The position numbers and the translations under genes were made by a program. A stretch of DNA of 64,000 nucleotides, taken from Gremmenia infestans. Its lineage: Eukaryota; Ascomycota; Leotiomycetes; Helotiales; Hamatocanthoscyphaceae. Below, piece after piece: positions 46,326 to 59,269 of the stretch. How positions within the stretch are numbered: the stretch's first letter is position 1; each line of letters starts with the position of its first letter. The DNA is taken from contig JAFEVB010000036.1 in assembly GCA_032629725.1 (NCBI GenBank), forward strand, positions 1,364,001 through 1,428,000, read 5' to 3'. The notes under the pieces are model-generated. The model was not told where the DNA came from. It did not search any database and worked only from the letters and a program-made list of their open reading frames with translations.

Positions 46326-49300
46326 ATGGCTGAACACCAGGACCCTGGAGTACTACGCTGGTATGACAGCTCCCGCCCTATGTTCATCGACCTCGTCGGT
46401 GACTATGCAGGCAAAGAGCTGTTCTTACTCGAAGGCGACTCTCTATTGAGAGAGTGTTTTGAAGACGAACGAATAGATTTTCAATGTAAGTCTCCAACGG
46501 CACGCTTTTAGGCCTTCTCAACGCTTCTTCGATCTCATCTCCTCCTGCGCAACGTTCTTATTCTTTCTACTGTGGAATCGGATTCTACTATGACACCGGA
46601 TTTCATGTGGTCAATGTCATTCCAGTGAGACGTTATGAGCAACTGCAAAATCGAACCTGTTGTTGACATTTTGCTGGCGCCCCCACATTTGCGTCACCGT
46701 TTGCTAACAACTTTAGCTGGATTTCAATTACTTCACGCAGTTTACGTAGTTGAGAGGTTTCTGGAAAATCTAGTAAAGCGACACTGCTCCTTTCACATTG
46801 CATTTTTCGAAGGTAGACAGATATTTGACTTTGCATCCATTTGCTTGGCCTTCGCTGATAGGTGCTTCAGAAAACTCCGAGCTATGCATCCCGCCAGGGC
46901 TGTCCAAAGCGCTTCGATCGCGTTACTTGTTGGCCAGAAGCGTCATCAAGACTCACTTGACCCTTCGCCTTCCCTCATCGCAACCGAATGTGTTGATCAA
47001 CACATTCCCAACTTTGGAAAGTGAGGAATTCAAAGAATATCTCCATGTAACTCCTATACACTTCGTTATGGTGCATGATGGATCCTCTCGATCAATGAAC
47101 ACCTCATCTGAGAACTCGGAAGATGAAAAGCTGGCAAAGGCTCTTCTACGAGGTAAGTAGTCTGCTTGGAGGCAAGAATATGCCTTAGTTTGAACATCTC
47201 AGGAGTGATTTACTCTAGGTATATCTGATAGTTGATTTGCTTCTGAGATATTGTCTCAACTCTTATGATGCATTTTCTCATTTTCTACAAATTACCTTAC
47301 CAGACAATACTGACTCCAAATTCTTGACATCCAGGTATGATCTGGTGGTGGAACACGCATCGGCTTAATGTTGCCCTCATCAACCGTATAGAATTCAGAG
47401 ATTCCAAGGTTGGTCACGTTCTCTTTTAAATGCCTCATACTTTGTAAATGGTTGACCAATTATAAGACATTGTTGGCCCCCGAATTGTCTATCATTAGCA
47501 ATTACTAATTTCGAGACCTTGGTGGTAGGTTTTTACCATGATCGTCGAGAGCTTTACGGCTTCTAGCAAGACGAAGCTTCTTAAGACGGCAAAGTTTATC
47601 GACGAAATCAAGGAGACCAGCAAGCTGCTAAGAAAGCTACGGGCAACCGAAGAAGGTTTACAGGTCAGGACAGAAGATCTGGATGAGCTTGAAGAGGATT
47701 CGTCGATTGAGAACGAGTCCGAAAGTTATTATCTGTCGGCATACGCCGTCTCCGCCCTTCTCAGGAATAAAGATTGCGACGTATTCTTCGCATCTGCATT
47801 CGTAATTCACAGGTAGGTTATCAAGGATTATTGTCTGACACGTCTGGATCATCAGGTTATGGTCCCAAAATACCCCTAAAAGCAGTTAAGCTAACTTTCC
47901 CTTCTTTGCCAGCATCTTGTTGAAACATGTACCGGTTTCTGAGCGACGGCTTCCCCTAGTAACCTTCGACGAGGATTTCGAAAACCGAATCAGTGAATTC
48001 GTTGCCAAATTAGCCAACGTCTCGCGCTATACTATGGAGGATGCTGCATGGACCGATCTCATGGCGAGCAAAGAAGTAGAGCGAGATACTGTTGACCTTA
48101 TCGATGGCCGTCTATTCAGAGTTGTCATTCAAGCTATGTGTGATAACACCTTGAAAACCGCACTTCCGCTAGGTTGGTACTCAGAGATCTCATCAATTTT
48201 TTAATGTGGCATGTTTATTGAGTCGTAAGCCATGTTCTGGACTCCCAAGTCCATAGCCTGCAGTACTTATAAATGGCTCACGGTTCTTGGATAATTATCC
48301 CCTTTCCAGAATTGTACCAAAAGAGCAAAGCTAACTCGCCGTTCTTCTCCTAGCCGCTCGTAAAGACTGGTCTGTGCTTTCCAGCCTCGTAAAGCAACTT
48401 GCAGATCAAGAGCTCTCATTACGAGGTAGCACAAAACCCGAATCATCGGAGTCGAGCGCTTCGAAGAGCGACTTCGAGCAATCCAAAGAGGACCTTGCGG
48501 TTTTGCCATTTTCTCACCGTGTTTTTGACAAGCACTTGGAATGCATTCATGTAGAAACAGACACATCCCTACCCGCTCGACTTGGGTCATTGAAGCTCTA
48601 CCGAGAGACCACCCATTGGCACAACCACAAGAAGCCCTTGACTACCAAGCCCCCTGTTGCGCAGAAAGTTTCCAAGTGGCGGTATGTTTGCATTTTTAAG
48701 ACTTTTCCTCATCCCGGACAGAAGAAGCGGCATAATCATAGTCTTCTACAGGTGTCCCCCTTGGTGTGATTCGTTGAACTCTAGTGGCGCGTCTCTGTCC
48801 ATTACAGAGCTCCCTCTCATGTCTAAAATGGGGATATCTAAAATGGGGTATTGCTAATTGATCATAGAAACCCTCTTCGAACGAATCAATTCTATATGAA
48901 GGAAATGACTACATATGCCGCATCTCTTACTGGAGCTACTGGAAAAGCTCTAGATGCAGAGACGATCACCGTGGGACCTAAGCAACTAGTCAAGATACCT
49001 GAAGCCAAAACCCCCAAAGCCTCAGCGCCTTCATCTTCCAAGGAGAATGCCTCTGAGACTCGAGCTCCGAGCAAAGCTGCAGCAGTTAAAAAGGGGACCA
49101 AGAAGGCTGCAGCTGGGCTCTCGAAGAAGGAGCAGATGAAAGCCGATAACACAGAGCGCAAGGGCGGAAATGAGGCAGACAAGGCTTTCAATGCTTGGGG
49201 TACTGTCAGGAAAGATCTTGATGTATTGTCTAATGATCAAGACCGGTACCTGAGAACCATCGAATACCTCAAAGGCTTAGATTCAACGAAGAAGACGCAC

Positions 49301-52300
49301 CTTGAAGCGGAAGTGAACACCTATGCAATTCAATCTCTCTTGAATTGGTGGGCAGATTCTGCCAAATCAGACAAGGAGTCCAGTTATCACATTGTAGCAT
49401 TGATCTGGACGACAGTTCGAACACTGTGCAACATCACTTCGCCATTTAGTAAGGAGATCTCCCAACACGCCACGAAGGTGTGTACTCTTTTGGGCATTAC
49501 GAATGCGATCACATCTTTCGACGCATCTACTCTTGACCGCAAGCTTTCGTTTGCCTTTAAATACCCAGCAAATACCCAGTCTCTGCGCATTGATATGACC
49601 CAGCACGAGTTTCAGCTGAACCACTGTGGGCCTTATATGGACCGTATGTTGGATGCAAAGCCAGATGCGAGAGTGTCTAGTTTTGTTCCAGATGGCTGGC
49701 AACGAGACGTCCTTGACCAGCTTGACGCAAACAAAAGTGTCTTTGTGGTAGCGCCAACCTCGGCAGGTAAAACATTCATCAGTTTTTATGCTATGGAGCA
49801 GGTCCTACGTGCTGACAATGACGGCGTCCTTGTGTATGTGGCACCTACTAAAGCTCTAGTCAATCAAATTGCAGCTGAAGTGCAAGGTGAGTGCTTCATC
49901 TTTCTGCCGTGATGGTATCACAATAACTAACAAGCATAGGCCGATTCTCTAAGAAATACCCTCTCGCCGGCAAAGGTGTTTGGGCAATTCATACGAGAGA
50001 CTATCGCGTCAATAACCCGACAGGATGCCAGATATTGGTTACGGTTCCCCATATTCTGCAGATTATGCTACTCGCACCGACAAATGCCAAGTCCTGGGCT
50101 CCACGAGTTCGACGTATCATCTTCGATGAAATCCATTCCATAGGCCAAGCAGAAGATGGTGTTGTATGGGAACAACTTCTCCTGCTGGCACCATGCCCAA
50201 TTATAGCATTGTCTGCTACTGTCGGCAACCCTGGAGTTTTCAACGATTGGTTGACCGAGACCCAAAGGGCTTCTGGATCGGAATTGAAGATGATCCAACA
50301 CGGCACTCGTTATTCTGACCTGCGCAAATACATGTACGAACCACCAAAGGCCTTCCAATTTGCTGGTTTGGGGAAATCCTACGGCCTAGGTCTTGGTCTT
50401 GAAGGTCTCGAGGGCTTTGAACAGTTCCACCCAGTAGCTAGTTTGGTCGACAAATCCCGTGGCATGCCGGATGATCTTGCTCTGGAGCCTCGTGACTGTC
50501 TTTCTCTGTGGAAGGCTATGTGCAATTGTCAAACAGATGCATACAAGGTCCCCGAGTCACTCGACCCTGCTAAAGCTTTGCCTGCGTGCGTTCGAAAGGC
50601 CGATATTTTTGCTTGGGAGAAGAATTTGAAGAAAGTTCTTCTACAATGGATGGCAGATAGTCACTCTCCTTTCGACCAACTCATCATTGAATTGTCTCCT
50701 CGAGGTAAAGTAGATAAGACACCATCAGCCGACTCGTCCATCACCAACGGCGAGAAGTTAGATTCTCTGAGTCTCAAAGCGACAACTTTACCATTGCTAT
50801 ATCAGCTGCACAAGCGTCGAGCGCTCCCTGCTATCCTGTTCAATTATGACCGAAGCCAGTGCGAAGAAATTGCATTTTCAGTGTTGGAACAGCTTTCCGA
50901 AGCCGAGGCTCGATGGAAGCAAGGACCTCAATGGAAAAAGCTTATGGAAGGATATGAGAAATATCAAGAGCAGAAAGAAAAGAAGGCTCGTAAACCAGCT
51001 AAGCCGGCGAAAAAGAGCAAGGATGCAGACGATGAAGGCGGATCTAAGATGGATCGAATGCGGGACGAGGCATCGGATGGATCATCAATATATGATCTTT
51101 TCGACCCAGAGGCACCCCAGGCCGACTTTAGTTTTGCAGATCCTAAGAAGCTCCAGAAGGCTGAATTGGACGAGTACATCCGTGCTCTGAGATGGAAGGA
51201 TATTAGGGAAGAGCTGATCGAATTGCTTAAGAGAGGAGTAGGTGTTCATCATGCTGGTATGAATCGAAAGTATCGGCAATGTGTGGAAATGCTGTTCCGA
51301 CGAGGCTTTCTTCGGGTAGTGGTCGCAACAGGCACTCTAAGTCTTGGTATTAACATGCCTTGCGCAACTGTAGTCTTCTCCGGAGACTCGGTCTTCCTGA
51401 CAGCTCTAAATTTCCGACAAGCAGCTGGTCGTTCTGGTCGTCGAGGCTTCGACTTACTTGGTAATGTTGTATTCCAAGGCATTGACAGAGAACGAGCAAG
51501 CAGATTGTTGAGCTCGAGACTCCCTGAACTTACAGGGCATTTCCCAATCACGACAACACTGGTCCTGCGACTATTTACTCTCTTGAATGGCTCAAACACT
51601 TCACCTTATGCGGAAAAGGCCATCAACTCGCTCCTTTCGCAGCCACGTCTTTACCTTGGTGGGCAAAGCTTCAAAGAGCAAGTCTTGCACCATCTACGCT
51701 TCTCCATTGAATATCTACGCCGCAATGAATTACTAGGCCCGGGTGGTGAGCCGGTCAACTTTACAAGCTGCGTTTCTCATCTATACTTCACAGAGAATTC
51801 TTCATTCGCATTTCATGGTAAGCTATCAAGCATTGCTTTTCATTTCCAGAAGACCATCGGCTAATGTCTCGCAGCTCTCTTGAAAGGCGGTTATTTCCAC
51901 AAGCTCTGTGTCGACCTCGATACCAAGACGGATATGGTATTGCACGAAATGATCCTCGTTCTTAGCCATCTATTCGGGCGTCAGGTTTGTCGGGAAGTCG
52001 ATGATCCGGAGGAGGTGGAGAAAATCAAGAGGTCCCCGTCAATTGTATACCTCCCTTCCATGCCTGAGGATGCGACGAAAATTCTACGGAGGCACAACAA
52101 GGATACCCTTGACATCTTCACTACTTATGTGAAGACGTTTGCGGCTCAGCATGTCAAGGAAGAAGAGGGCCAACTTCCTCTGACCCATACACCTGTCGGA
52201 GTATTATCTGAAAAGCTTGCCAATGGTCACGCTAATGGCTCCGTACACACCAATGGTGATGGAAAAGAGCACCCATCAACCGTTGAATTCCTTCCAAGCC

Positions 52301-53021
52301 TTCCAGCTCCCCACGCAAGATCCGCTTTCGTGGCCCTCTCGGGTCTCGGAGACGAATTCACGACTATCGAAGATCTGTGCTCCTCCACTCGCGACGGCGT
52401 CTTCCTCGAGGCTGCCGTCATACCACATCTGGAGATTCATCCTGATGAGACGAGGACCCCGTTGAATGCTTACCTCCTCGATTTCTACATGCATGGCGCT
52501 GTGGAGCCGCTTGAGCTAGCTAATGGTATTAGAAAGTCTGACGTAAGTTGAAACGCGGGGAAGTCGGTTTATGAATCGTGTACTGATGATTGGTGTAGGT
52601 TTGGTTCGTGCTGAATGATTTCTCCATGGTGCTAGCAACAATCGCAACATCTCTGGCCATCTATCTTGGACTTGATTCTGACGCAGATCCTGAGATGCTT
52701 GATATTATGGGCAGTGGAGATGCGGCCGAGAATGATGCCGATGCAGAGGTCGCTGCCAAGACGGAGCCTGAGCCTGCTGTAGCTGCGAAATTCAATGCTC
52801 CAACCCAAGGAACCCCCATTAGAAAGAGTAAGAAGGTTGCTGATGACTGGGGTGCGAGTGAAGACGCAATGGTTGCCGAGGAGGATTACCTTAACAGTGA
52901 AGGGCTGAATGGCACCGGTGCGACGGATGATGAAGAATACGACAAATTGATGAATGTGTACAAAGCATTCCGCAAGCTGAAGACGGAATTCGATGAGAAG
53001 TTCAGAGCTATCTGGGCCTAG
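46326..53021 (+). CDS. DDX60-like Ski2-family RNA helicase
   Basis: Eleven exons (46326-46485, 46717-46812, 46862-47152, 47335-47408, 47529-47812, 47913-48172, 48354-48681, 48868-49886, 49940-51817, 51875-52542, 52599-53021) join in frame to 1826 residues. The N-terminal 500 residues start MAEHQDPGVLRWYDSSRP and include DYAGKELFLLEGDSLL and GFQLLHAVYVVERFL, the layout of the DDX60 N-terminal domain. RNPLRTNQFYMKEMTTYAASL precedes a Lys/Ala-rich linker. The helicase core has VAPTSAGKT (about 792-800), the DExH box FDEIH (about 898-902), LSATVG, a motif-V region GTLSLGINMP (about 1302) and motif VI QAAGRSGRRGFD (about 1331). The C-terminal part resembles Ski2-type accessory domains and ends in an acidic tail. 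Animal DDX60 acts in antiviral RNA sensing and decay; the fungal role is not established. Confidence 0.93.
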
Positions 53022-54704
53022 GTTTTGTCGTGGTGGGAAAATTAGAACGATTCACGAAATTGACGATGTATTTTCCTTGAGGATAAAAATCAATGTTGGG
53101 ATAAACTGGCAGTATGCATAGATGAATAGAAAATTCATGACTTGTAATGTCTCGTTAGGGGAGAAAGTATTTAATTCCTGATTCTTTGCAATATCCAAGT
53201 GGAACAATGGAATAGTGGGTGGGAACTTCTACGTTGTGTATAGGGGTTCATCCTCCATATTCTAGTAGAATGGGAAGGTACTGATTTTAATTTGAGTGAT
53301 TAGCTGCCATATCTGACGGTGTATAATATATTTTTGTTCTTGCGGCATCATATTTGTGGTCAGTGGCTGATCTAATAGCGCAGTGTTTGGCAGATTACTT
53401 ACTAGAGTTGCCAAGAAGGGCGTAGGAAGACCTTCCCAGAGCACGACTCAAAGGCTGTTCCTGAGCATCATATCGAGGGTTTGTAGGACATTTCCCATAT
53501 ACCCTGTCTGAAGAGTACTACAAATACAAATATGTTCCCGTGTTTGATAGCAAACAAATTTGAAAATAAGGGACTCTTGATGTTCATACATTACTGAATA
53601 TTTTTATCATCCCGTCGCAGTCGCTGGTAAGAAACATGAAAAGCACACAAAATGCCAAGAGGTAAGATTACAGTCCACGAGAGGTGCAGCTTGTAGGGCG
53701 GGCAGGGGTAGGGATGAAAATAGCCTGACACGCTTTTAAGCCGCCCGGAGAGATTAGCACTACAGTAACTCCAGAGCAGCTCCCTTGTACGGGTGCACGA
53801 CGGTGAAGGGGAAATTTGGCCCCCAAAAGGTCAGTAAGAGCCGCAGACTGCCCCCCTTTAACGAAGCGAGAGGATCGACCAGCGGGCTGAGCGCGTCCGC
53901 AACGAGCCACCGTACTTGTAATCCTTGCTGCAAATTACTGTGGTGTAGGTCGTTTCCACATGTCCTCCCTACTTTATACTTTTCAGCCTCATGGAGTTAT
54001 GGAAGGTCTAATGAAAACTCATTTCTACAGTTTTCTGTAGGTCTTAATTGATCAAGCAGAGTCAGTCAGTTGGCGATGTCTTGATCAAAAACCCATTACG
54101 CATTTTTATTTATTACTTGAATACCTTGTTTGGAAAGATGCCAGGCAGGCAGACTGCTCGTTCGTTATTCTTCTCGTCGTAAAGAAAGAGATTTTGGATT
54201 GAGCGGGATCGATGTTGGGGAAAAGGAACGGACGGGATTGGCTGCGGATACCATATATAGCGATGGCAGACATACTGTAATGACTTTGATATGATGGTGG
54301 AAATAATAGGGTTTAACGTTAGTCAATATCTTTGCAAGCCCGAGCAGGTCACGTCTTCGTATCAGTGTAATATTGACTTACAATCGTTAGCGTCACTTAA
54401 AGAGAATGAATGGTTGGTAGCAACTTCGCTACCCCTTTCTTTTCACATTTCTTCTACCCCTCAAGCTGCTTACGGCACGCTGTTGTATCTCCCGTCACAC
54501 ATCATAGATTTTTATCGACGAGAAACCTGGTGGTATTTCAGCCGTACTTTGGGACTGCCAACTACATGCATGCATGCACCCTAGGTATAGTAGGTAGTGA
54601 CACTCAAGGCTTGTATAAACAAAACAAGGCCATATCCACAGAAACCCCAAACGCCATCGCAATGCTTGCTACCCAAACCAAGTCACCATTCTCCAAAACA
54701 TACA
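53022..54704. other. Convergent intergenic region
   Basis: 1.7 kb between the helicase and Mgs1 3' ends. No supported gene. The composition becomes GC-rich around 53640-53900 and no repeat family was recognised. Confidence 0.5.
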
Positions 54705-56514
54705 TCAACGCCAAGCATCAGGATCAATCTCTGTTCCCAAATCCCTATCCTCCAAAAAACTTCGTCCCTGCAATTGGTCCGGCAAGTACTCCTGTACGAC
54801 CTTCCCTTCCTTGTAATTAGGATTATACTTGTACTGATCCCCGTAACCCAGTTCCTTCATCAACTTCGTTGGAGCATTCCGCAAATGTATCGGTATTGGC
54901 AGGCTCGCTACACCTGGTTCTCTTAGGGCAGCATAGGCGTTATTTAGGCCACGATATGCGCGAGTGCTTTTGGGCGCTAGACACAATGCTACTGTTGCAT
55001 GTGCCAAAGCGATGCGGCATTCTGGCATACCTATCTTCTCCGCGGCTGTGTAGGCGCTGGTTGCCAGGGAAAGCATGCTATTGTCTGCGATCCCGATGTC
55101 TTCGGAGGCGATGACCACCATCCTGCGGGCAACGTATAATGGATCTTCGCCAGATTGCAGCATCCGGGCCAAATAGTAGAGAGCAGCGTCTGGATCACTG
55201 CCTCGTACCGACTTATGAAATGCCGATATGGTATCATAGTGCTGGTCTCCGGCTCTATCATATACCAAAGTCTTCGTTAAAGCGGCCTTGATTTCTTCTT
55301 TTGTGATTGAAGGCCGGTTCGATAAGGACATGGCTAATTCCAAGAGGTTGAGAGCCGTGCGAGCATCTCCGTCTGAGAATGAAGATAAATACTTCATAAA
55401 CTCCGAATCTATCAAATCCCCAGGGACATCTTGCCCCTCAGCCCCAAAAGCCCTTTCCAGTATTTGCAGAATATCTTCATCCGTCAATTTCTGGAGGGTG
55501 AAAGTCCGACACCGTGATAGTAGCGCGTTCTGTATTTTAAAAGATGGGTTTTCTGTCGTAGCTCCAATCAAAGTAACTTGTCCATTCTATCCAACGAATT
55601 AGCATAGTAAAAAGCCAAGTGCCTAGAGAGTCAAGGAGCCTAAAAGCTGTCTTGAGAACCGGCATATGGACTCCTAAAACAGCTCCCAACTCCTTAGCTC
55701 CCATAGCGAGGAAAACAGCCTTTCCATACGAGAATAAACATACCTCCACAGGTCCTAAAAAGCAATCTTGCTGAGCCTTTGTAAAGCGATGAATCTCGTC
55801 GCAAAATAATATCGTCTTTCGTCCCGTTAACCCCAATTCTCCTCTTGCTTCCGCAAATATCTTCTTGCAATCCGCTACCCCAGAACTCGTACTGTTGATC
55901 TCCACAAATCGACTCCCAACCATGGAAGCTATACACCTAGCTATTGTGGTTTTCCCAGTGCCAGCACCACCCCACAGTATCATGGATGGCACGCGATCCT
56001 GCTCGATCAAGCTCCGCAGCACTCCTTGGGGCCCTACTAACTCTTGCCCAATACATTCGTCTAGCGATCGCGGACGCATTCGTTCTGCCAACGGCGCGGC
56101 TTTTTGGAACGCAGTAATCTTTGGCTTCTTCGCAGGCGGTTCTTCCTTTATATCCGTTCCCCCTTCCTGCTCTTTCTTGACCGAGGGGCTAGGGGCGATA
56201 TCCTCAAAGGACCGTTTTCTCTGCGGCTGGCTTGGGGTGGTGGCAGACGTGCCATTGCTCTCAGTTTTCGCGGCGATACTCAGACTTGGACTCGATTCTA
56301 CCTTCGCAGTCGGGTATGCTGATCGCTTTGCTGCTGGTGTCTGGAAGAAGTTCGATAGGGAGGCCTTTTGGGTAGCGGGAGGCTTTTGCGAGTTTCCATT
56401 TTGCTGGGTAAGTGGCGGCGAACTTGTTTCGAGGAAGGATTGGCATCCTGAGTCTATGTGGCTATTTATGTCTTTTTCCTTCACTCCTTTGCTGCAAATT
56501 GGACAGTCCACCAT
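54705..56514 (-). CDS. MGS1: Mgs1/WRNIP1-type AAA+ ATPase
   Basis: Two minus-strand exons (56514-55744, 55586-54705) give 550 residues. A UBZ4/Rad18-type zinc finger opens the protein (C4-X2-C7-X11-H19-X4-C24), allowing ubiquitin binding. KASLSNFF (50-57) resembles a PCNA-interacting box with Lys in place of the usual Gln. After a charged linker with KKPK comes the AAA+ core: WGGAGTGKTT Walker A (181-190), ILFCDEIHRF Walker B, GATTENPSF sensor 1 and LLSRCRTF arginine finger. The MgsA_C/tetramerisation region follows, with VYDRAGDQHYDTISAFHKSVRGSD split here as YDRAGDQHYDTISAF and HKSVRGSD. Mgs1/WRNIP1 protects stalled replication forks and works with PCNA, Pol delta and Rad18 in the nucleus. 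The protein appears complete. Confidence 0.95.
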
Positions 56515-57123
56515 TTTTCCCAGCTCGAAAAAGGACGTTCGTGATGTTTTGTAAGCTTTTGGTTTGGGAGACGCGATGTCAGAACGTTAGACGCGCTGAG
56601 GGTCGCGCGCCTTTCTTCTCTACTCGTAGCGTGTCACCTGAGGGACCCCTGTATTCCGGCTGAAAAGCTCTCACTACTGTACGTACAGGCCCTGGAGGCT
56701 TCACTTTTGTGCTTTAGAACTTTTTACTCTTCACCGTCCATTTCATTTTGGCCTCTCTCATGCTGGATAATTCAGTAGTCAACATAAATATATCAAAGCG
56801 ACCTATGCCAGGTAATGATTGATTAATCAGAGTAACCAAGAGCTGGAAACACCTCTAGCCGTCTTAGTGTTGAATGACCTGGGACAGTGGGACTTGTTTT
56901 TTCAAAGGTTCCTTAACTCGTCAATAAGAGATAGCCATTGCCATCTTATGTCAGTATGCGGCGGTGAAAGATTAGTACACGATTCTCTGATGACTCCAGT
57001 CAAGTCAAGTCATTTTGGAAGCTCACTCGAGATCATGTGGCATGGAAGTATCCGAGATAATTGATGGTCATAAATCCAATCCATTTCGCCTCATGCCTAT
57101 CTCGTTTCTGACAATATTACATC
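56515..57123. other. Intergenic region upstream of MGS1
   Basis: Promoter side of the leftward Mgs1 gene and 3' flank of the next minus-strand gene. No other feature seen. Confidence 0.45.
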
Positions 57124-57916
57124 TTACGCCTGTGTATCACCTCCCAAAGCATCATAGGTGTTATCACCGCTCACACCCTTTTGTCTGGGATGACCAGCGT
57201 CAGGACCAGCCCCCGCATTCTGTCTCTCAAACTTTTGCTCCGCTAGTCTTCCTGGGTCATTCTTCCCGCCAATATCCTGGCTCCAGCTCGCGTTCTTGCT
57301 ATCATTACTCTCAAATCCTCCCTCGGTCAAGTTCTTTCCCTTAGGACCACTGCCATCGACGTATTGGCTCGAGACATAGGAAGGAGCCGTGCCAGCGTTG
57401 CTAGACGCACCGCCAGTCTGGTAAGAACCTTGCGTATTTGTCACTGCGAGGCCTTTTGCTTGCCCTCCAGCAGCATCTGGGTACGTGCCAGTACCGCCAA
57501 GTTTCTTCTCTTCGGCCCAGTCACCTTCTGGTTGACGGGCTTCAGCGTCTGAAGCAGGATCTAGACGGGTTGCTCCCGAGGTGTTCGTGTTGGCGAATGT
57601 AGAGTTGGAGCCAGAGACTCCCTGGGGCTCGCTTCCGCGGTTCGAGGCAAAGCCTCCGTCGGCTCTTGTGGACTCTGCTGCCAGAGAATCGTTTGCAACG
57701 GCTCCGGTTGACTCTTCAATTGAGGGTGCATTGGGATCAGTGACCTAGGTATTGTTAGCTTTGCTTTTTGCTGAGTTGTTGAAGTACTGTAGTCGTTCAC
57801 AGCCCCGTGCTCTCAAATACACCAAAGGAAAGTTGGCAGCTAGAAAGTGAACGCGAGAAGCTCAATATGAGGATAAAACTTACCTTTGTGCCGTATGATG
57901 GGTTGTGTGTAGACAT
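57124..57916 (-). CDS. Small hydrophilic disordered protein
   Basis: Two minus-strand exons (57916-57884, 57744-57124) give 217 residues. The first exon codes MSTHNPSYGTK, followed by a 139-nt intron with a good branch site (GCTAACAATACCTAG). The protein is almost free of hydrophobic stretches and rich in Gly, Ser, Asn, Asp and Ala, with repeated GG and acidic/basic pairs (EGGFESNDSKNASWSQDIGG). It resembles stress-associated hydrophilins or LEA-like proteins of filamentous fungi, but no defining motif is visible. It is followed on the same strand by a similar 99-aa gene at 58513-58812. Confidence 0.8.
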
Positions 57917-58512
57917 TTTTGATTTTTTGTAAAAGCAGCTTGTTCGGGGATAGTGTTTTGTTGAAGTGGTAAGTTTACGGCTTTCTTAATTTTATAGTAT
58001 CGAAGATGGAGAGTTCAACAGCACAGTTAATCAAGGCTTTCGAGCTCTAAAGTCTTATAGAGCTTGTGGTTGGCATCATACTTTACCAATTGATGACATC
58101 ATGCTAAATTTGGATGTCTTGCGTGGGGTTTCGTCCGATGTGAAGATGTGAGGAAATGATTCGCAATTTTTATGGGGAATATGACAGGAGACCTGACGTA
58201 GACCCCAGAATCCAAGATTTCCATCACAACATCAGCGGAGAGAGCTCCTGTCGAGATGCAATCGAGGGGTAAATCGAGGGGCAATATTGTCACGTGCATG
58301 TGTTTTGCCACGCGAGTTGAAAGAGTAACCATACTTCTACAGTCATTAGATTCGCAAAGATCTCAGCAGGAGGCATTATTGGAGCTTTATGGGTTCAATC
58401 TATCTTGAATTGGCTACAAATGGCTGCTTTCAAGCTGTTTCGCCATCACCGAGTTATCATTGCAGCCCAAAACCTCCAATCCCCAAGCGTTCCCATCAAC
58501 ACCCTTCAAACT
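57917..58512. other. Intergenic region between two hydrophilic-protein genes
   Basis: Holds the promoter of the 217-aa gene and the 3' flank of the 99-aa gene. No further feature seen. Confidence 0.45.
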
Positions 58513-58812
58513 CTACGTAGACTTCGCATCCTTTGGCAATCCATCAAGACCCTCCTTCCCCTGTCTTCCGACACCACTCAAATCCGCACCCCCCTCTTGT
58601 CTCGCGCCACTGCCCTTGGTGGCAGGCTCCCTCAAACCGGTCGACGAAGCATCGCCGGTGGAGATCTCGGATTGACGCTCGCCGGAAGAGACATTGACTG
58701 TGCGGGCGTCGGCAGAGTTCCAGTCAGACGCAACGGGAGGGTCTTCGGGAAGGGGTAAGTTGCTTTGACGCTCGGCGATGAGGTCGGCTTTGCTTTGTTG
58801 TTGGTTAGACAT
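58513..58812 (-). CDS. Small hydrophilic protein, 99 residues
   Basis: A single-exon minus-strand ORF begins MSNQQQSKADLIAERQSN and ends LPKDAKST. It has a Pro-rich acidic segment (LPLPEDPPVASDWNSADAR) and a Gly/Ser/Ala-rich tail, with no Cys and no membrane segment. The ordered N-terminal motif followed by DWNSADARTVNVSSGE looks conserved rather than random, and small fungal proteins of this type are known without a function. Similar composition to the neighbouring 217-aa protein suggests a related protective role, which is inference. Confidence 0.72.
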   Translation of the reverse strand: MSNQQQSKADLIAERQSNLPLPEDPPVASDWNSADARTVNVSSGERQSEISTGDASSTGLREPATKGSGARQEGGADLSGVGRQGKEGLDGLPKDAKST

Positions 58813-59269
58813 TTTGAGGTTTGTTCTTGGTTGGAGTTAGCTTTACTTGTACTTGAAGCTGTGAGTATTTGGAAGGTATCTTACTATCTGATTGAAGTTT
58901 GTGCTTGTGCTTGTAATAGTGAGTTGTGTTCGTGGTTTTTGATAGTTGAAGGTTCGACTTGAAACTCAACTGTGATTTTGAGCTTTTCTTGAAGCTTCCA
59001 ACATGCTAAATTATGTCATTTTAAAGCGGGCCTTGCATACCGATTGAGATCATACTGCAAAGCCTACCTTGTTGAATTAAAAGTGACGTTTAGTCCAGGG
59101 GGACACTGGGGGCCTGAAGTTGATGACTGAGGAATGAACAAAAGGATATGTAGTCACGAGACTTCTCTACAAATTGGTATCCGTGATCATTTCCACATAC
59201 ATAAAGAATCCCCCTATGCGCCAATACCCCAACTCCGAAAATGCTTGCTTCTTTTCATAGCCCGTAAAT
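58813..59269. other. Intergenic region
   Basis: Contains the TTGTGCTTGTGCTTG-like leader of the 99-aa gene and the 3' flank of gamma-tubulin. Nothing else seen. Confidence 0.45.
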
